From: an uncultured Bacteroidaceae bacterium
Lineage (GTDB): Bacteria > Bacteroidota > Bacteroidia > Bacteroidales > Bacteroidaceae
Reading direction: 5' to 3'
Assembly: GCA_905235565.1 (NCBI GenBank)
Contig: CAJOLR010000001.1
Coordinates: forward strand, 1 to 64,000
Length of the DNA: 64,000 nt
Positions 30,536 to 39,811 of the stretch are shown here, piece by piece. The position numbers and the translations under genes are program-made. Every line of letters begins with the position of its first letter. Within the stretch, counting starts at the first letter, position 1. The notes beneath the pieces were generated by a model. That model had not been told where the DNA came from and ran no database searches. It worked only from the letters and a program-made list of their open reading frames with translations.

Positions 30536-30539
30536 AGGT

Positions 30540-30569
30540 AATGTCAGCACCCCGAAGGGAGCTGACATT
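30540..30569. terminator. Hairpin with UUCG loop between tuf and tRNA-Trp
   Basis: Minus strand AATGTCAGC-T-CCC-TTCG-GGG-T-GCTGACATT; no long U tract. Confidence 0.5.
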
Positions 30570-30583
30570 TATTATACAATCAA

Positions 30584-31780
30584 TTAGTCGATGATTGCGG
30601 TGATCTGACCTGAACCAACGGTACGGCCGCCCTCACGGATAGCGAAACGCAGACCAACGTTGATAGCTACAGGATAGATCAGGGTAACGGTGATCTCAAC
30701 GTTATCACCAGGCATTACCATCTCAGTTCCCTCGGGGAGAGTGATCTCACCGGTGCAGTCCATTGTACGGATGTAGAACTGAGGACGATACTTGTTACGG
30801 AATGAGGTGTGACGACCACCCTCCTTCTGTGTCAGTACATAGATAGAAGCCTTGAAAGTGGTGTGAGGCTTGATCTGACCCGGATGGCAAAGAACCATAC
30901 CGCGCTTGATCTCAGTCTTCTCAATACCACGGAGCAGCAGACCTACGTTATCACCAGCCTCGCCCTGCTCAAGGAGCTTACGGAACATCTCGACACCGGT
31001 AACGGTTGTCTCTTTCTCCTCACCAAGACCAAGGATCTCAACCTTGTCACCTACCTTAACAACGCCAGTCTCGATACGACCGGTAGCAACTGTACCACGG
31101 CCAGTGATTGAGAATACGTCCTCAACAGGCATCAGGAACGGCTGATCAACAGCACGCGGAGGCAGAGGAATCCACTCGTCAACAGCATCCATCAGCTCCA
31201 TAACCTTATCCTCCCACTCCTTAACGCCGTTCAAGGCACCAAGGGCAGAACCACGGATGATAGGAGTGTTGTCGCCATCGAACTCATAAGCATCCAGAAG
31301 CTCACGCATCTCCATCTCAACGAGGTCGATCATCTCTGAGTCAACATCGGGAGAATCGCACTTGTTCAGGAATACAACCAGCTTAGGAACGTTCACCTGA
31401 CGGGCAAGCAGGATGTGCTCACGGGTCTGAGGCATCGGACCATCAGTAGCAGCAACCACAACGATAGCACCATCCATCTGGGCAGCACCGGTAACCATGT
31501 TCTTTACATAGTCAGCGTGACCCGGGCAGTCAACGTGAGCGTAGTGACGTTTCTCAGTCTCATACTCAACGTGAGCGGTGTTGATGGTTATACCACGCTC
31601 CTTCTCCTCAGGTGCGTTATCAATCTGATCAAATGACTTGATCTTGTCAGCATTACCTGATACTCTCTCAGCCAATACCTTGGTGATAGCAGCGGTCAGG
31701 GTAGTCTTACCGTGGTCAACGTGACCGATAGTACCAATGTTTACGTGCGGTTTAGTGCGCACAAATGTCTCTTTTGCCAT
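30584..31780 (-). CDS. tuf: Elongation factor Tu
   Basis: [29 protein letters not shown], 398 aa. Confidence 0.99.
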   Translation of the reverse strand: MAKETFVRTKPHVNIGTIGHVDHGKTTLTAAITKVLAERVSGNADKIKSFDQIDNAPEEKERGITINTAHVEYETEKRHYAHVDCPGHADYVKNMVTGAAQMDGAIVVVAATDGPMPQTREHILLARQVNVPKLVVFLNKCDSPDVDSEMIDLVEMEMRELLDAYEFDGDNTPIIRGSALGALNGVKEWEDKVMELMDAVDEWIPLPPRAVDQPFLMPVEDVFSITGRGTVATGRIETGVVKVGDKVEILGLGEEKETTVTGVEMFRKLLEQGEAGDNVGLLLRGIEKTEIKRGMVLCHPGQIKPHTTFKASIYVLTQKEGGRHTSFRNKYRPQFYIRTMDCTGEITLPEGTEMVMPGDNVEITVTLIYPVAINVGLRFAIREGGRTVGSGQITAIID

Positions 31781-31873
31781 AGTTTTAAGCTATTTTATTG
31801 ATTATAAACTTGATGTCAACTACAAAAAGGCTCCCGCCAAGGCGGTCTCCTCCAATCCTCATTTAAAAATTTG

Positions 31874-31946
<73 letters not shown>

Positions 31947-31957
31947 GACAAATCTGG

Positions 31958-32030
31958 AGCGGGAAACGGGACTCAAACCCGCGACCCTCAGCTTGGAAGG
32001 CTAATGCTCTATCAACTGAGCTATTCCCGC
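31958..32030 (-). tRNA. tRNA-Gly (TCC)
   Basis: GCGGGAATAGCTCAGTTGATAGAGCATTAGCCTTCCAAGCTGAGGGTCGCGGGTTTGAGTCCCGTTTCCCGCT followed by encoded CCA. Confidence 0.95.
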
Positions 32031-32142
32031 AACTTTCTTTGTCACGATTGTTACCCCCAGACCTGCCTTATAATATTAATAAGGTGGTTTCATGGAAGAA
32101 CCGCAGGCTCCGGTTTCCCGGCATCGTCATGTCCTGCCTTTG

Positions 32143-32225
32143 TGGGTGAAGATGGATTCGAACCACCGAAGTCGAAAGACAGCAGATTTACAGTCTGCCC
32201 CATTTGGCCACTCTGGAATTCACCC
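32143..32225 (-). tRNA. tRNA-Tyr (GTA)
   Basis: 83 nt with long variable arm; ACTGTAAATCT anticodon region. Confidence 0.95.
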
Positions 32226-32231
32226 CCTTGG

Positions 32232-32303
32232 AGCCGCTAGTCGGAATCGAACCAACAACCTACGCATTACAAGTGCGTTGCTCTACCATTGAGCCATAGC
32301 GGC
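32232..32303 (-). tRNA. tRNA-Thr (TGT)
   Basis: GCCGCTATGGCTCAATGGTAGAGCAACGCACTTGTAATGCGTAGGTTGTTGGTTCGATTCCGACTAGCGGCT followed by encoded CCA. Confidence 0.95.
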
Positions 32304-32351
32304 ATTGTGTCAATGAGCACCCGCTCTCCGTACTTGGGCGAAGAGCGGGTG

Positions 32352-32382
32352 CAAAGATATCTCAAATTTCTTTCTGAACAAA
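32352..32382 (-). promoter_or_regulatory. Bacteroidetes-type promoter for the tRNA/tuf transcription unit
   Basis: Minus strand TTTG-N19-TATCTTTG matches the -33 TTTG / -7 TAnnTTTG consensus. Confidence 0.75.
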
Positions 32383-32399
32383 GAAAAGATGCTGTTTTT

Positions 32400-32699
32400 T
32401 TATTTCTCGCGCAGTTTTTCCTTGTTTTTCTTAAGCTGTCGGGTCAAAGCATCCAGGCATCCGTCAATCGCTTCCTCAAACGTATCACAGGTCTTCTCTG
32501 CAAAAAACTCACCGTTCGGAATAGTAACATCAATGCTTGCCTGCTTGTTCATTGCTGTTTCCGGCTTAACCACTTTCAGGGTAACCTCTACCTTCTGAAT
32601 CAACTCGTGTACTCTTTCAAGTTTTGCACACTTCTTCTCGATGAACGCCTGAAGCTGTTCTGTTGCAGTAAAATGCAACGCCTTAATCTTAGTTTCCAT
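32400..32699 (-). CDS. HPF/RaiA-family ribosome-associated protein
   Basis: METKIKALHFTATEQLQAFIEKKCAKLERVHELIQKVEVTLKV...FAEKTCDTFEEAIDGCLDALTRQLKKNKEKL. Confidence 0.9.
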   Translation of the reverse strand: METKIKALHFTATEQLQAFIEKKCAKLERVHELIQKVEVTLKVVKPETAMNKQASIDVTIPNGEFFAEKTCDTFEEAIDGCLDALTRQLKKNKEKLREK

Positions 32700-32711
32700 A
32701 GTCTTTTGGTT

Positions 32712-33599
32712 TTAGGCCCTTGGATGAGCCTGTTTATATATTTCCTTCAGTTCCTGGAACGTTGTATGTACATATATCTCGGTAGTCTGAAGGCTGTTAT
32801 GCCCCAGCAGCTCCTTTACGGCACCAAGCTCTGCATCATGGTTGAGCATGGATGTGGCAAATGTATGACGCAGCACATGAGGGCTTTTCTTGGATACGTC
32901 CGATACCTTGCTTAGAGCATCCTTTACCAACAGATATACCTGATGACGGGGTATGCGCCCACCTTTCGGGCTCAGGAAAAAAGCCCCATGAGTCTCGCCA
33001 AACTCATTTGTCCTGGCCTCAAGGTATTCCTTAAGACGGCGTTCCAGATCATTACCGAAAGGTATGAAACGCTGCTTGTCACGTTTACCGGTAACCTTGA
33101 TGGTGCGTGAACCGAAGTCTATATCCCTGTCATTCAGTCCGATCAGCTCTGCCATACGCATTCCCGTCTCATAGAAGACAGCTATCACGGTCCTGTTCCT
33201 GACTCCCGTAAAGCCCTCTCCAAGATCAATGTCATTGTCATCAAGGAGCTTGTCCATATCGGTCTCCTTGACAAACTGAGGCAAAGGTTTCTTGTTCTTG
33301 GGGCCTTTGATGCCCTGCACAGGCGATTGTTCCGTGACTCCCTTTATGCGGAGGAACCTGTAGAAGGAGCGCAGGGTGCTGAGCTTGCGGTTGACGGTGG
33401 TGGATTTCTCTCCCTTGTCCATCATCTCCACAATCCACAGGCGCACCACGTCCCTATCGGCATTGAGCATATCCAGCTCGGGGTCAGTCTCCTTCAGGAA
33501 GTCCTGAAACAGGACGAGGTCCCTACGGTAACTGGCTACGGTCCTGGGCGAGTAATTACGCTCCAACCTGAGATAATCCGCGAACTGGTCTATATACAT
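32712..33599 (-). CDS. xerC: Tyrosine recombinase XerC
   Basis: Tyrosine-recombinase motifs (YETGMRMAELIGL, SPHVLRHTFATSMLNHDAELGAVKELLGHNSLQTTEIYVHTT). Confidence 0.9.
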   Translation of the reverse strand: MYIDQFADYLRLERNYSPRTVASYRRDLVLFQDFLKETDPELDMLNADRDVVRLWIVEMMDKGEKSTTVNRKLSTLRSFYRFLRIKGVTEQSPVQGIKGPKNKKPLPQFVKETDMDKLLDDNDIDLGEGFTGVRNRTVIAVFYETGMRMAELIGLNDRDIDFGSRTIKVTGKRDKQRFIPFGNDLERRLKEYLEARTNEFGETHGAFFLSPKGGRIPRHQVYLLVKDALSKVSDVSKKSPHVLRHTFATSMLNHDAELGAVKELLGHNSLQTTEIYVHTTFQELKEIYKQAHPRA

Positions 33600-33605
33600 A
33601 ACAAA

Positions 33606-33635
33606 ATTCGTCTCCGAACGGATTCAGAGACGAAT
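33606..33635 (-). promoter_or_regulatory. Hairpin directly upstream of xerC start codon
   Basis: Minus strand ATTCGTCTC-12 nt-GAGACGAAT then TTTGTT-ATG. Confidence 0.6.
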
Positions 33636-33678
33636 ATATGAAAGAAAAAACCAAAAAGCAAGAACTGCGGATTTTTTT

Positions 33679-33870
33679 TTAATCCTCAGACTGCTGCAGT
33701 TTCTGAACGTAGATGGCGTGCTCCATCTGGAGGCGCTTGAGTTCTGACGGCTTGTCAAACTGCTGACGGCGACGGAGTTCTTTTACAACACCGGTCTTCT
33801 CATACTTTCTCTTGAATTTCTTGAGGGCGCGCTCTATGTTCTCACCCTCCTTTACGGGAACAATGATCAT
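33679..33870 (-). CDS. rpsU: 30S ribosomal protein S21
   Basis: MIIVPVKEGENIERALKKFKRKYEKTGVVKELRRRQQFDKPSELKR. Confidence 0.97.
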   Translation of the reverse strand: MIIVPVKEGENIERALKKFKRKYEKTGVVKELRRRQQFDKPSELKRLQMEHAIYVQKLQQSED

Positions 33871-33983
33871 TTTAAGTTCTTTATTTTTATTTAGTTCTGA
33901 CTTTTCTTAGGGAATAAGCGGCGCAAATTTAGATAAAATTTCATCAAGAGCAAAAATAATGGACAATTTTTGCCGTTATTCTT

Positions 33984-34946
33984 TTGATGAACATAATGAA
34001 ACGTTACGTTTCCCTACTCCTGTTGCTGTGCCTGACTACGTTCGCAAACGTACAGGCCCAGTTTGACGCGCACTTTACCCATTTCAGTGAAGTGGAGAAT
34101 TTCTATAACCCTGCCGCCATGAACAGGAACACCCGCATGAACGTGGTCGGATCTCTGGCCATGCAGATGGCAGGCTATACCCACGCTCCGGTCTCCATGT
34201 ACATAGGTGCCAATACTGCAGTTCCCTTTGGAAAGATGCGCAACTCCGTAGGTGCCGGACTGTTCAATGAGACCATGGGACTCTTTACCAACCGCAGGCT
34301 CTTCTTCAACTACGCATATAAAATAGGTATGGGTAACGGATGGATGAACATCGGCGTACAGGGAGGTGTGATGTCCGAAGAGTTCAATGGCGGAAAGCTT
34401 AAACTTGAGACTCAGGGCGATCCTGCCTTTCCCACCGGTCAGGAACGCGGTACGACAGGCGACCTGGGTGCCGGACTGCTTTACGTAAGGGGCGACTGGT
34501 ACTTGGGGGCATCGGCCCAGCATCTGAATTTTCCGCGTCTGGAATTCGGCAAGTCCGAAGGAAAAACAGCCCGGATGGAGATAAAGCCCACACTATATTT
34601 GAACGGAGGATGCAATATAGAACTCAGAAATCCGTTATTATCGGTACAGCCATGCTTCCTGGTGGAGAGTGACCTGGACTTTTACAGAGTGGATCTATCG
34701 GTAAGAGGTACTTACCAGTATGATTCCGCGCTGATGTATCTGGGAGCCACATACAGCCCGGGAATATCGGTCACTGCCATGGTGGGAGGCAAGCTGAGAG
34801 ACGTTCTTATAGGTTATGCATATGAGTTCTTCACATCGGGAGTGGGTGCCTTGAACGGCTGTCATGACCTGATGGTAAGCTGGCAGACCGACATGGACCT
34901 GTTCAAGAAGGGAAAGAACGTACATAAGAGTGTAAGATATTTATAA
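33984..34946 (+). CDS. PorP/SprF-family type IX secretion system membrane protein
   Basis: QFDAHFTHFSEVENFYNPAAMN motif; located directly upstream of gldKLMN. Confidence 0.9.
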   Translation: MMNIMKRYVSLLLLLCLTTFANVQAQFDAHFTHFSEVENFYNPAAMNRNTRMNVVGSLAMQMAGYTHAPVSMYIGANTAVPFGKMRNSVGAGLFNETMGLFTNRRLFFNYAYKIGMGNGWMNIGVQGGVMSEEFNGGKLKLETQGDPAFPTGQERGTTGDLGAGLLYVRGDWYLGASAQHLNFPRLEFGKSEGKTARMEIKPTLYLNGGCNIELRNPLLSVQPCFLVESDLDFYRVDLSVRGTYQYDSALMYLGATYSPGISVTAMVGGKLRDVLIGYAYEFFTSGVGALNGCHDLMVSWQTDMDLFKKGKNVHKSVRYL

Positions 34947-34956
34947 TAACTATACA

Positions 34957-36396
34957 ATGAAACTTAAAAACATTGTTTTGACCGGTTTTGCGGCAATGAT
35001 GGCGCTGACACAGTCCTGCACCAGCAGCGGCTATGCAGGTGCCAACGGCGGCGAGGTAACCGGTGCTTCCCAGACGGCACTGCGCGAACCGGTGCCTTAT
35101 GGTATGGTTCTTGTCAAGAGAGGATCGCTTAAGATAGGTGAAGAAGCCAGTGACAGTCTGTGGGGCTCAAACTCACCTACCAAAGAGATATCGGTCGAGT
35201 CATTCTGGATGGATGAGAAAGAGGTGTCCAACGCCAAGTACCGCCAGTTTGTAAATTGGGTACGTGACTCCATCATCCGCACACGTCTGGCAGATCCCGC
35301 ATACGGCGGTGATGAATCTTTCATGATTACTGAGGACAAATACGGCGAACCTGTCACTCCTCACCTCAACTGGAGCAAGCCCATTCCTTGGAAGAAGCCC
35401 AATGAAGACCAGCAGAGAGCCATTGAGAGTATCTTCTACACACATCCCATCACAGGCGAGAAACTGCTTGACATCAAGCAGCTCAACTATCGTTACGAGC
35501 TGTTTGACTACACTCAGGCCGCCTTGCGCAAGAACCAGCTTGACCCAAATGACAGGTTCAGGAACACCGATCAGGAGGTTTCCAGTGAGAAAGTCACCAT
35601 ATCAAAGGATACAGCCTATATTGATGATAACGGAAACATCGTCCGCAAGACCCTTAACCGTGAGCTTTCAAACCTGTATGATTTTGTCAACACATACATA
35701 GTCAACATCTTCCCCGACACCACTTGCTGGGTGAATGACTTCCCGAATGCCAACAACGAGACCTATATGCGCCTCTACTTCAATCACCCCAACTACGATG
35801 ACTATCCGGTGGTGGGTGTAAGTTGGGAGCAGGCCAACGCTTTCTGCGCATGGCGTACCGAGTATCTGCTTTCAGGACTTGGAGCACAGGCCAAATATAT
35901 CCAGCGTTACCGTCTGCCCACAGAGGCCGAATGGGAGTTCGCAGCCCGCGGACGTGAGAACAACCGGTATCCCTGGAAGGTTTCGGGTTCCAAGGATGAT
36001 GAGGGATGCTATTATGCCAACTTCAAGCCCGAGCGCGGAAACTACACCAAGGACGGAAGCCTGATAACCACTAAGGTAGGTTCTTACAAGCCCAACTCCA
36101 ACGGACTATTCGATATGGCCGGAAATGTTGCCGAATGGACATCCACCGCATACACTGAGGCCGGTATTCTGCAAATGAACGACATAAACCCGGAACTCTA
36201 CTACAATGCAGCCGTCGAGGACCCCTATTACATGAAGAAGAAGGCTGTCCGCGGCGGATCCTGGAAGGACCCCGAAAAGTTCATCGAATCATCATGGCGT
36301 ACATATGAGTATCAGAACGAACAGCGTTCATACATAGGATTCCGTTGCGTACGCACACAGGTAGGCACCGCCGGTTCATCAAAGGGCCGCAAATAA
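34957..36396 (+). CDS. gldK: Gliding motility/T9SS lipoprotein GldK (PorK; FGE-sulfatase fold)
   Basis: Lipobox TQSCTSS; FGE-like domain (WEQANAFCAWRTEYLL, YRLPTEAEWEFAARG, FDMAGNVAEWTS, GGSWKDPEKFIESSWRTYEYQNEQRSYIGFRCVR). Confidence 0.92.
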   Translation: MKLKNIVLTGFAAMMALTQSCTSSGYAGANGGEVTGASQTALREPVPYGMVLVKRGSLKIGEEASDSLWGSNSPTKEISVESFWMDEKEVSNAKYRQFVNWVRDSIIRTRLADPAYGGDESFMITEDKYGEPVTPHLNWSKPIPWKKPNEDQQRAIESIFYTHPITGEKLLDIKQLNYRYELFDYTQAALRKNQLDPNDRFRNTDQEVSSEKVTISKDTAYIDDNGNIVRKTLNRELSNLYDFVNTYIVNIFPDTTCWVNDFPNANNETYMRLYFNHPNYDDYPVVGVSWEQANAFCAWRTEYLLSGLGAQAKYIQRYRLPTEAEWEFAARGRENNRYPWKVSGSKDDEGCYYANFKPERGNYTKDGSLITTKVGSYKPNSNGLFDMAGNVAEWTSTAYTEAGILQMNDINPELYYNAAVEDPYYMKKKAVRGGSWKDPEKFIESSWRTYEYQNEQRSYIGFRCVRTQVGTAGSSKGRK

Positions 36397-36413
36397 CTTG
36401 TAAAACTACTGAT

Positions 36414-37118
36414 ATGGAAAATATAGAGAAAAAAGGTCTTCTGACACGTATACAGGACTATCTGGATTCACCCAAAGGAAGAATCCTTCTGAACTATCTG
36501 TACAGCTGGGGTGCAGCTGTGGTTATTCTGGGCGCACTCTTCAAGCTGACGCACATCAAAGGAGCCAACCTGATGCTGTTCATAGGAATGGGCACAGAGG
36601 TACTTGTGTTCTTCATTTCAGGATTTGAAAGACCCTACATACCGGCTGATGCCGAAGAAGACGATGAGGATGATGCTCCCCGACTGAGAGGCAACATTAT
36701 CATAAACGGCAATGCCGCTGCTCCTGTACAGCAGATTCCCGTTCAGGAACAGCCCGCACCGGCAGTTGCAGCCACCTGTGCAGAAAACGGGAGCAGCCTG
36801 AACGTAGGCGGTGTGGAACAGATCACTCAGGACTATATAGCCCGCGTACATGACCTGACACTCAAGATGGAGCAGATGTGCCGCCATTCAGAGCGTATGG
36901 AACAGAGTTCCGAGGAGTTGGAACAGCTTTCACGCAACCTGATAAGCATCAATACCTTCTATGAGATGCACCTCAAGTCTGCCAGCACTCAGATGGAGAA
37001 TCTGGATAAGGTGAGCCAGCAGACACGTCAGATGGTGGATCAGATTGAAGAGCTGAACCGCGTTTATGCCCGCATGATCGAGGCTATGAAGGTGAATTCA
37101 CAGATGGGAGCCAAGTAA
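36414..37118 (+). CDS. gldL: T9SS inner-membrane protein GldL (PorL)
   Basis: YLYSWGAAVVILGALFKLTHIKGANLMLFIGMGTEVLVFFISGFE; start trimmed to MENIEKKG. Confidence 0.93.
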   Translation: MENIEKKGLLTRIQDYLDSPKGRILLNYLYSWGAAVVILGALFKLTHIKGANLMLFIGMGTEVLVFFISGFERPYIPADAEEDDEDDAPRLRGNIIINGNAAAPVQQIPVQEQPAPAVAATCAENGSSLNVGGVEQITQDYIARVHDLTLKMEQMCRHSERMEQSSEELEQLSRNLISINTFYEMHLKSASTQMENLDKVSQQTRQMVDQIEELNRVYARMIEAMKVNSQMGAK

Positions 37119-37120
37119 CT

Positions 37121-38698
37121 ATGAAAAGAAAGACAGTACAGAGACCGCCATCGGCGCGTCAGAAGATGATCAACCTCATGTACATCGTCCTTTTGGCGAT
37201 GCTTGCCATGAATGTATCATCGGACGTACTGAACGGTTTCAGGATAGTTGAGGAGAGTCTGGGTAAGAGCACCGCCAATGCTACGATCCAGAACGAGCAG
37301 GCTTACCGCGAGTTTGCCATAGCAGACTCCATCAACCACGAGAAGGTGGGCGAATGGTACGGCAAGGCTCTCTATGTGAAGCAGATATCAGACTCCCTGT
37401 TCAACTTTGCCGATGAACTCAAGAAGCTCATTGCAATTGAGGCCGACGGAAAGGATGCCGATGTGAACGATATCCGCAACCGTGAGGACCTGGAGGCAGC
37501 CACACAGGTTATGCTCCACCCCACACGCGGTAAGGGAGGTATGCTGTTTGATGCCATCAACAACTACCGGGACAGGATTCTCGAGATGGTAAATGACCCT
37601 ACACAGAGGGATATCATAAGCAATAATTTCAGCACAGAGGTTCCTCTCAATGCAGGCTCATTAGGCAAGAACTGGCAGGAGTACAACTATGAGAACATGC
37701 CTGTGGCAGCCGCAATCACCATGCTTACAAAACTGCAGAATGATATACGCTACGCCGAGGGTGAGGTACTTCATACCCTGGTCAACAACATCGATGTGGG
37801 CGACCTGCGTGTAAACGCCATCAACGCATACGTTATACCCACTACTCAGAACGTGGTTCAGGGTAACAGTTTCAAGGCCCGCATCATTATGGCTGCCGTT
37901 GACTCAACCGCCCGTCCTGCCATTTACATTGACGGCAAGAGGATTGACTCCGAGGACGGCTGGTATGAGGTTCCAGCCACCAAGACCGGCGATTATACCC
38001 TTTCTGGTTATATGGAACTCAACTCCGGCAATGGAGTGATACGCCGGGACTTTACACAGGACTATTCCGTAGTATCACCGCTGGCCACCGTATCGGCCAC
38101 AATGATGAACGTGCTCTATGCCGGATACGACAACCCCATCAGCATATCCGTACCGGGCGTACCCAGCAACATGATTTCGGCCCGACTCAAGAACGGCGGA
38201 GGCACTCTTACCCGCAGCGGAAACGGATTCATCTGCAAGCCCACAAGCGTTGGACAGGATGTGGTTATAGCCGTTACCGCCAACCAGGAGGGACGCCAGC
38301 AGAGCATGGGTGAATATGCATTCCGAGTCCGCCAACTGCCTGACCCCACCCCGTTCATAGAATACAAGGACGAGAACGGCAATACGCAGCGCTACCGTGG
38401 AGGCGGTACACCTATCTCCAAGAAGAACCTGCAGGCTGCCGACGGCATAGTGGCCGCAATTGATGACGGTCTGCTGAACATCGGATTCCGTGTACTCGGT
38501 TTTGAGACCACATTCTTTGACAACAGCGGTAACGCCGTTCCGGAACTATCGGACGGTCCACGTTTCTCAAACCGCCAGAAGAGGGTGTTTGACCAGTTGG
38601 GACGCGGCAAACGTTTTTACATACAGCGCGTAAAGGCTATCGGTCCTGACGGCATAGAGCGTCAGCTCAACACTGCGCTTGAAGTGATAATAAATTAA
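37121..38698 (+). CDS. gldM: T9SS inner-membrane protein GldM (PorM)
   Basis: RPPSARQKMINLMYIVLLAMLAMNVSSDVLNGFRIVEESL; 525 aa. Confidence 0.94.
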   Translation: MKRKTVQRPPSARQKMINLMYIVLLAMLAMNVSSDVLNGFRIVEESLGKSTANATIQNEQAYREFAIADSINHEKVGEWYGKALYVKQISDSLFNFADELKKLIAIEADGKDADVNDIRNREDLEAATQVMLHPTRGKGGMLFDAINNYRDRILEMVNDPTQRDIISNNFSTEVPLNAGSLGKNWQEYNYENMPVAAAITMLTKLQNDIRYAEGEVLHTLVNNIDVGDLRVNAINAYVIPTTQNVVQGNSFKARIIMAAVDSTARPAIYIDGKRIDSEDGWYEVPATKTGDYTLSGYMELNSGNGVIRRDFTQDYSVVSPLATVSATMMNVLYAGYDNPISISVPGVPSNMISARLKNGGGTLTRSGNGFICKPTSVGQDVVIAVTANQEGRQQSMGEYAFRVRQLPDPTPFIEYKDENGNTQRYRGGGTPISKKNLQAADGIVAAIDDGLLNIGFRVLGFETTFFDNSGNAVPELSDGPRFSNRQKRVFDQLGRGKRFYIQRVKAIGPDGIERQLNTALEVIIN

Positions 38699-38700
38699 TT

Positions 38701-38744
38701 GATAATTGACAATTGATAATGGACAATTGAAAAGTGACATAATT
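38701..38744. repeat. Short AT-rich tandem repeat in the gldM-gldN gap
   Basis: GATAATTGACAATT | GATAATGGACAATT | degenerate GAAAAGTGACATAATT. Confidence 0.8.
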
Positions 38745-38757
38745 GAAAAATGATGAT

Positions 38758-39762
38758 ATGAGAAAGATTGTATTTCTTTTATTGATACTGGCTGGTGCGG
38801 TAAGCGTGAATGCGCAGCCCACACGCAGACTGCAGGAACAGCAGGCCCAGAAAGAGGCAGAGAAAAGCCCCACTGCAGTTACCCTGTCGGACCGTGCACG
38901 TTCACAATATACGGCACAGACGGCTATGCCCACCGACCTTACCTGGAGGCGTGACATTTACCGCGAACTTGACCTGAAGAAGGAGAAAAACGCCGCACTC
39001 TACTATCCGGAGGAGCCTCTTGGTGACAGGGTCAACTTCTTTACACTCGTCCTGAATCTTATTCTGGACGGAAAGATCAAAGCATACGAGTATCGTCTGG
39101 ACGGCAATGAGCTGTTTACCCCTGATAACGAGCTGGACCTGGAAAGCATGCTCGACAAGTTCTACATCGATTACAAAAAGGATGAGAACGGAAAATACAA
39201 GATAGACATACCAAGCCGTGACATAGGCAAGTATTACATCAAGGAGAGCAACTATCTGGACAAACTCTCCAATTATCAGACCAAGGTGACGGCCATCTGC
39301 CCGGTGCTGATGCAGGGCGGATATGGAGACAAGCCCACCGCATACCCGATGTTCTGGCTCAACTATGACGAGATAAGCCCCTATCTGGGACAGACCCAGG
39401 TCATGACCAGCAGTTTCAACAACACTACAAACATGTCACTTGACGACTATTTTGTAATGCGTCAGTATGAGGGGGATATCTACAAGACATCAAATCTGAG
39501 AAACGTACCCTTGTCCGAGTATTGCGAGACAGATTCCGCCCTCCAGGCTGAGCGTGCACGAATAGAGAAGCAGCTCCTGGATTTCCAGAACAGCCTGTGG
39601 AACGAATCAGATGAGAAAGCGGCTACGGACAACAGCACCTCTGCCCAAAAGGAAAAGAAGGAGACCAGAGAGCCCAGGGAACCGAAACAGAGACGGGAGA
39701 AAGCCCCCAGGGCTCCAAGGCAAAGCGCTTCAAGTGGAGAAAGGCTGTCGGTACACCGTTAA
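38758..39762 (+). CDS. gldN: T9SS protein GldN (PorN)
   Basis: WRRDIYRELDLKKEKNAALYYPEEPLGDRVNFFTLVLNLILDGKIKAYEY; start trimmed to MRKIVF. Confidence 0.92.
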   Translation: MRKIVFLLLILAGAVSVNAQPTRRLQEQQAQKEAEKSPTAVTLSDRARSQYTAQTAMPTDLTWRRDIYRELDLKKEKNAALYYPEEPLGDRVNFFTLVLNLILDGKIKAYEYRLDGNELFTPDNELDLESMLDKFYIDYKKDENGKYKIDIPSRDIGKYYIKESNYLDKLSNYQTKVTAICPVLMQGGYGDKPTAYPMFWLNYDEISPYLGQTQVMTSSFNNTTNMSLDDYFVMRQYEGDIYKTSNLRNVPLSEYCETDSALQAERARIEKQLLDFQNSLWNESDEKAATDNSTSAQKEKKETREPREPKQRREKAPRAPRQSASSGERLSVHR

Positions 39763-39777
39763 TATTAAAAAAATTGT

Positions 39778-39785
39778 TAACTTTG
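39778..39785 (+). promoter_or_regulatory. -7 box TAACTTTG upstream of first beta-barrel gene
   Basis: TAnnTTTG, 26 nt before ATG. Confidence 0.45.
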
Positions 39786-39811
39786 TAGCCGAACCTTAAT
39801 TATTACTCTGA

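Noticed and set aside
32004-32292. Short plus-strand ORFs (78 aa and 66 aa) across the tRNA cluster
   Set aside because: They translate tRNA genes on the opposite strand (for example DGFEPPKSKDSRFT is a classic tRNA-derived false ORF).
32712-33599. XerC and XerD as phage/ICE integrases
   Set aside because: Both sit in housekeeping context (rpsU/hpf/tuf and dprA/rbfA neighbours) with no excisionase, cargo or attachment-site repeats seen; chromosome-dimer resolution is the simpler reading.
38701-38744. CRISPR-like array
   Set aside because: Only 2-3 short AT-rich units without spacers; simple tandem repeat.
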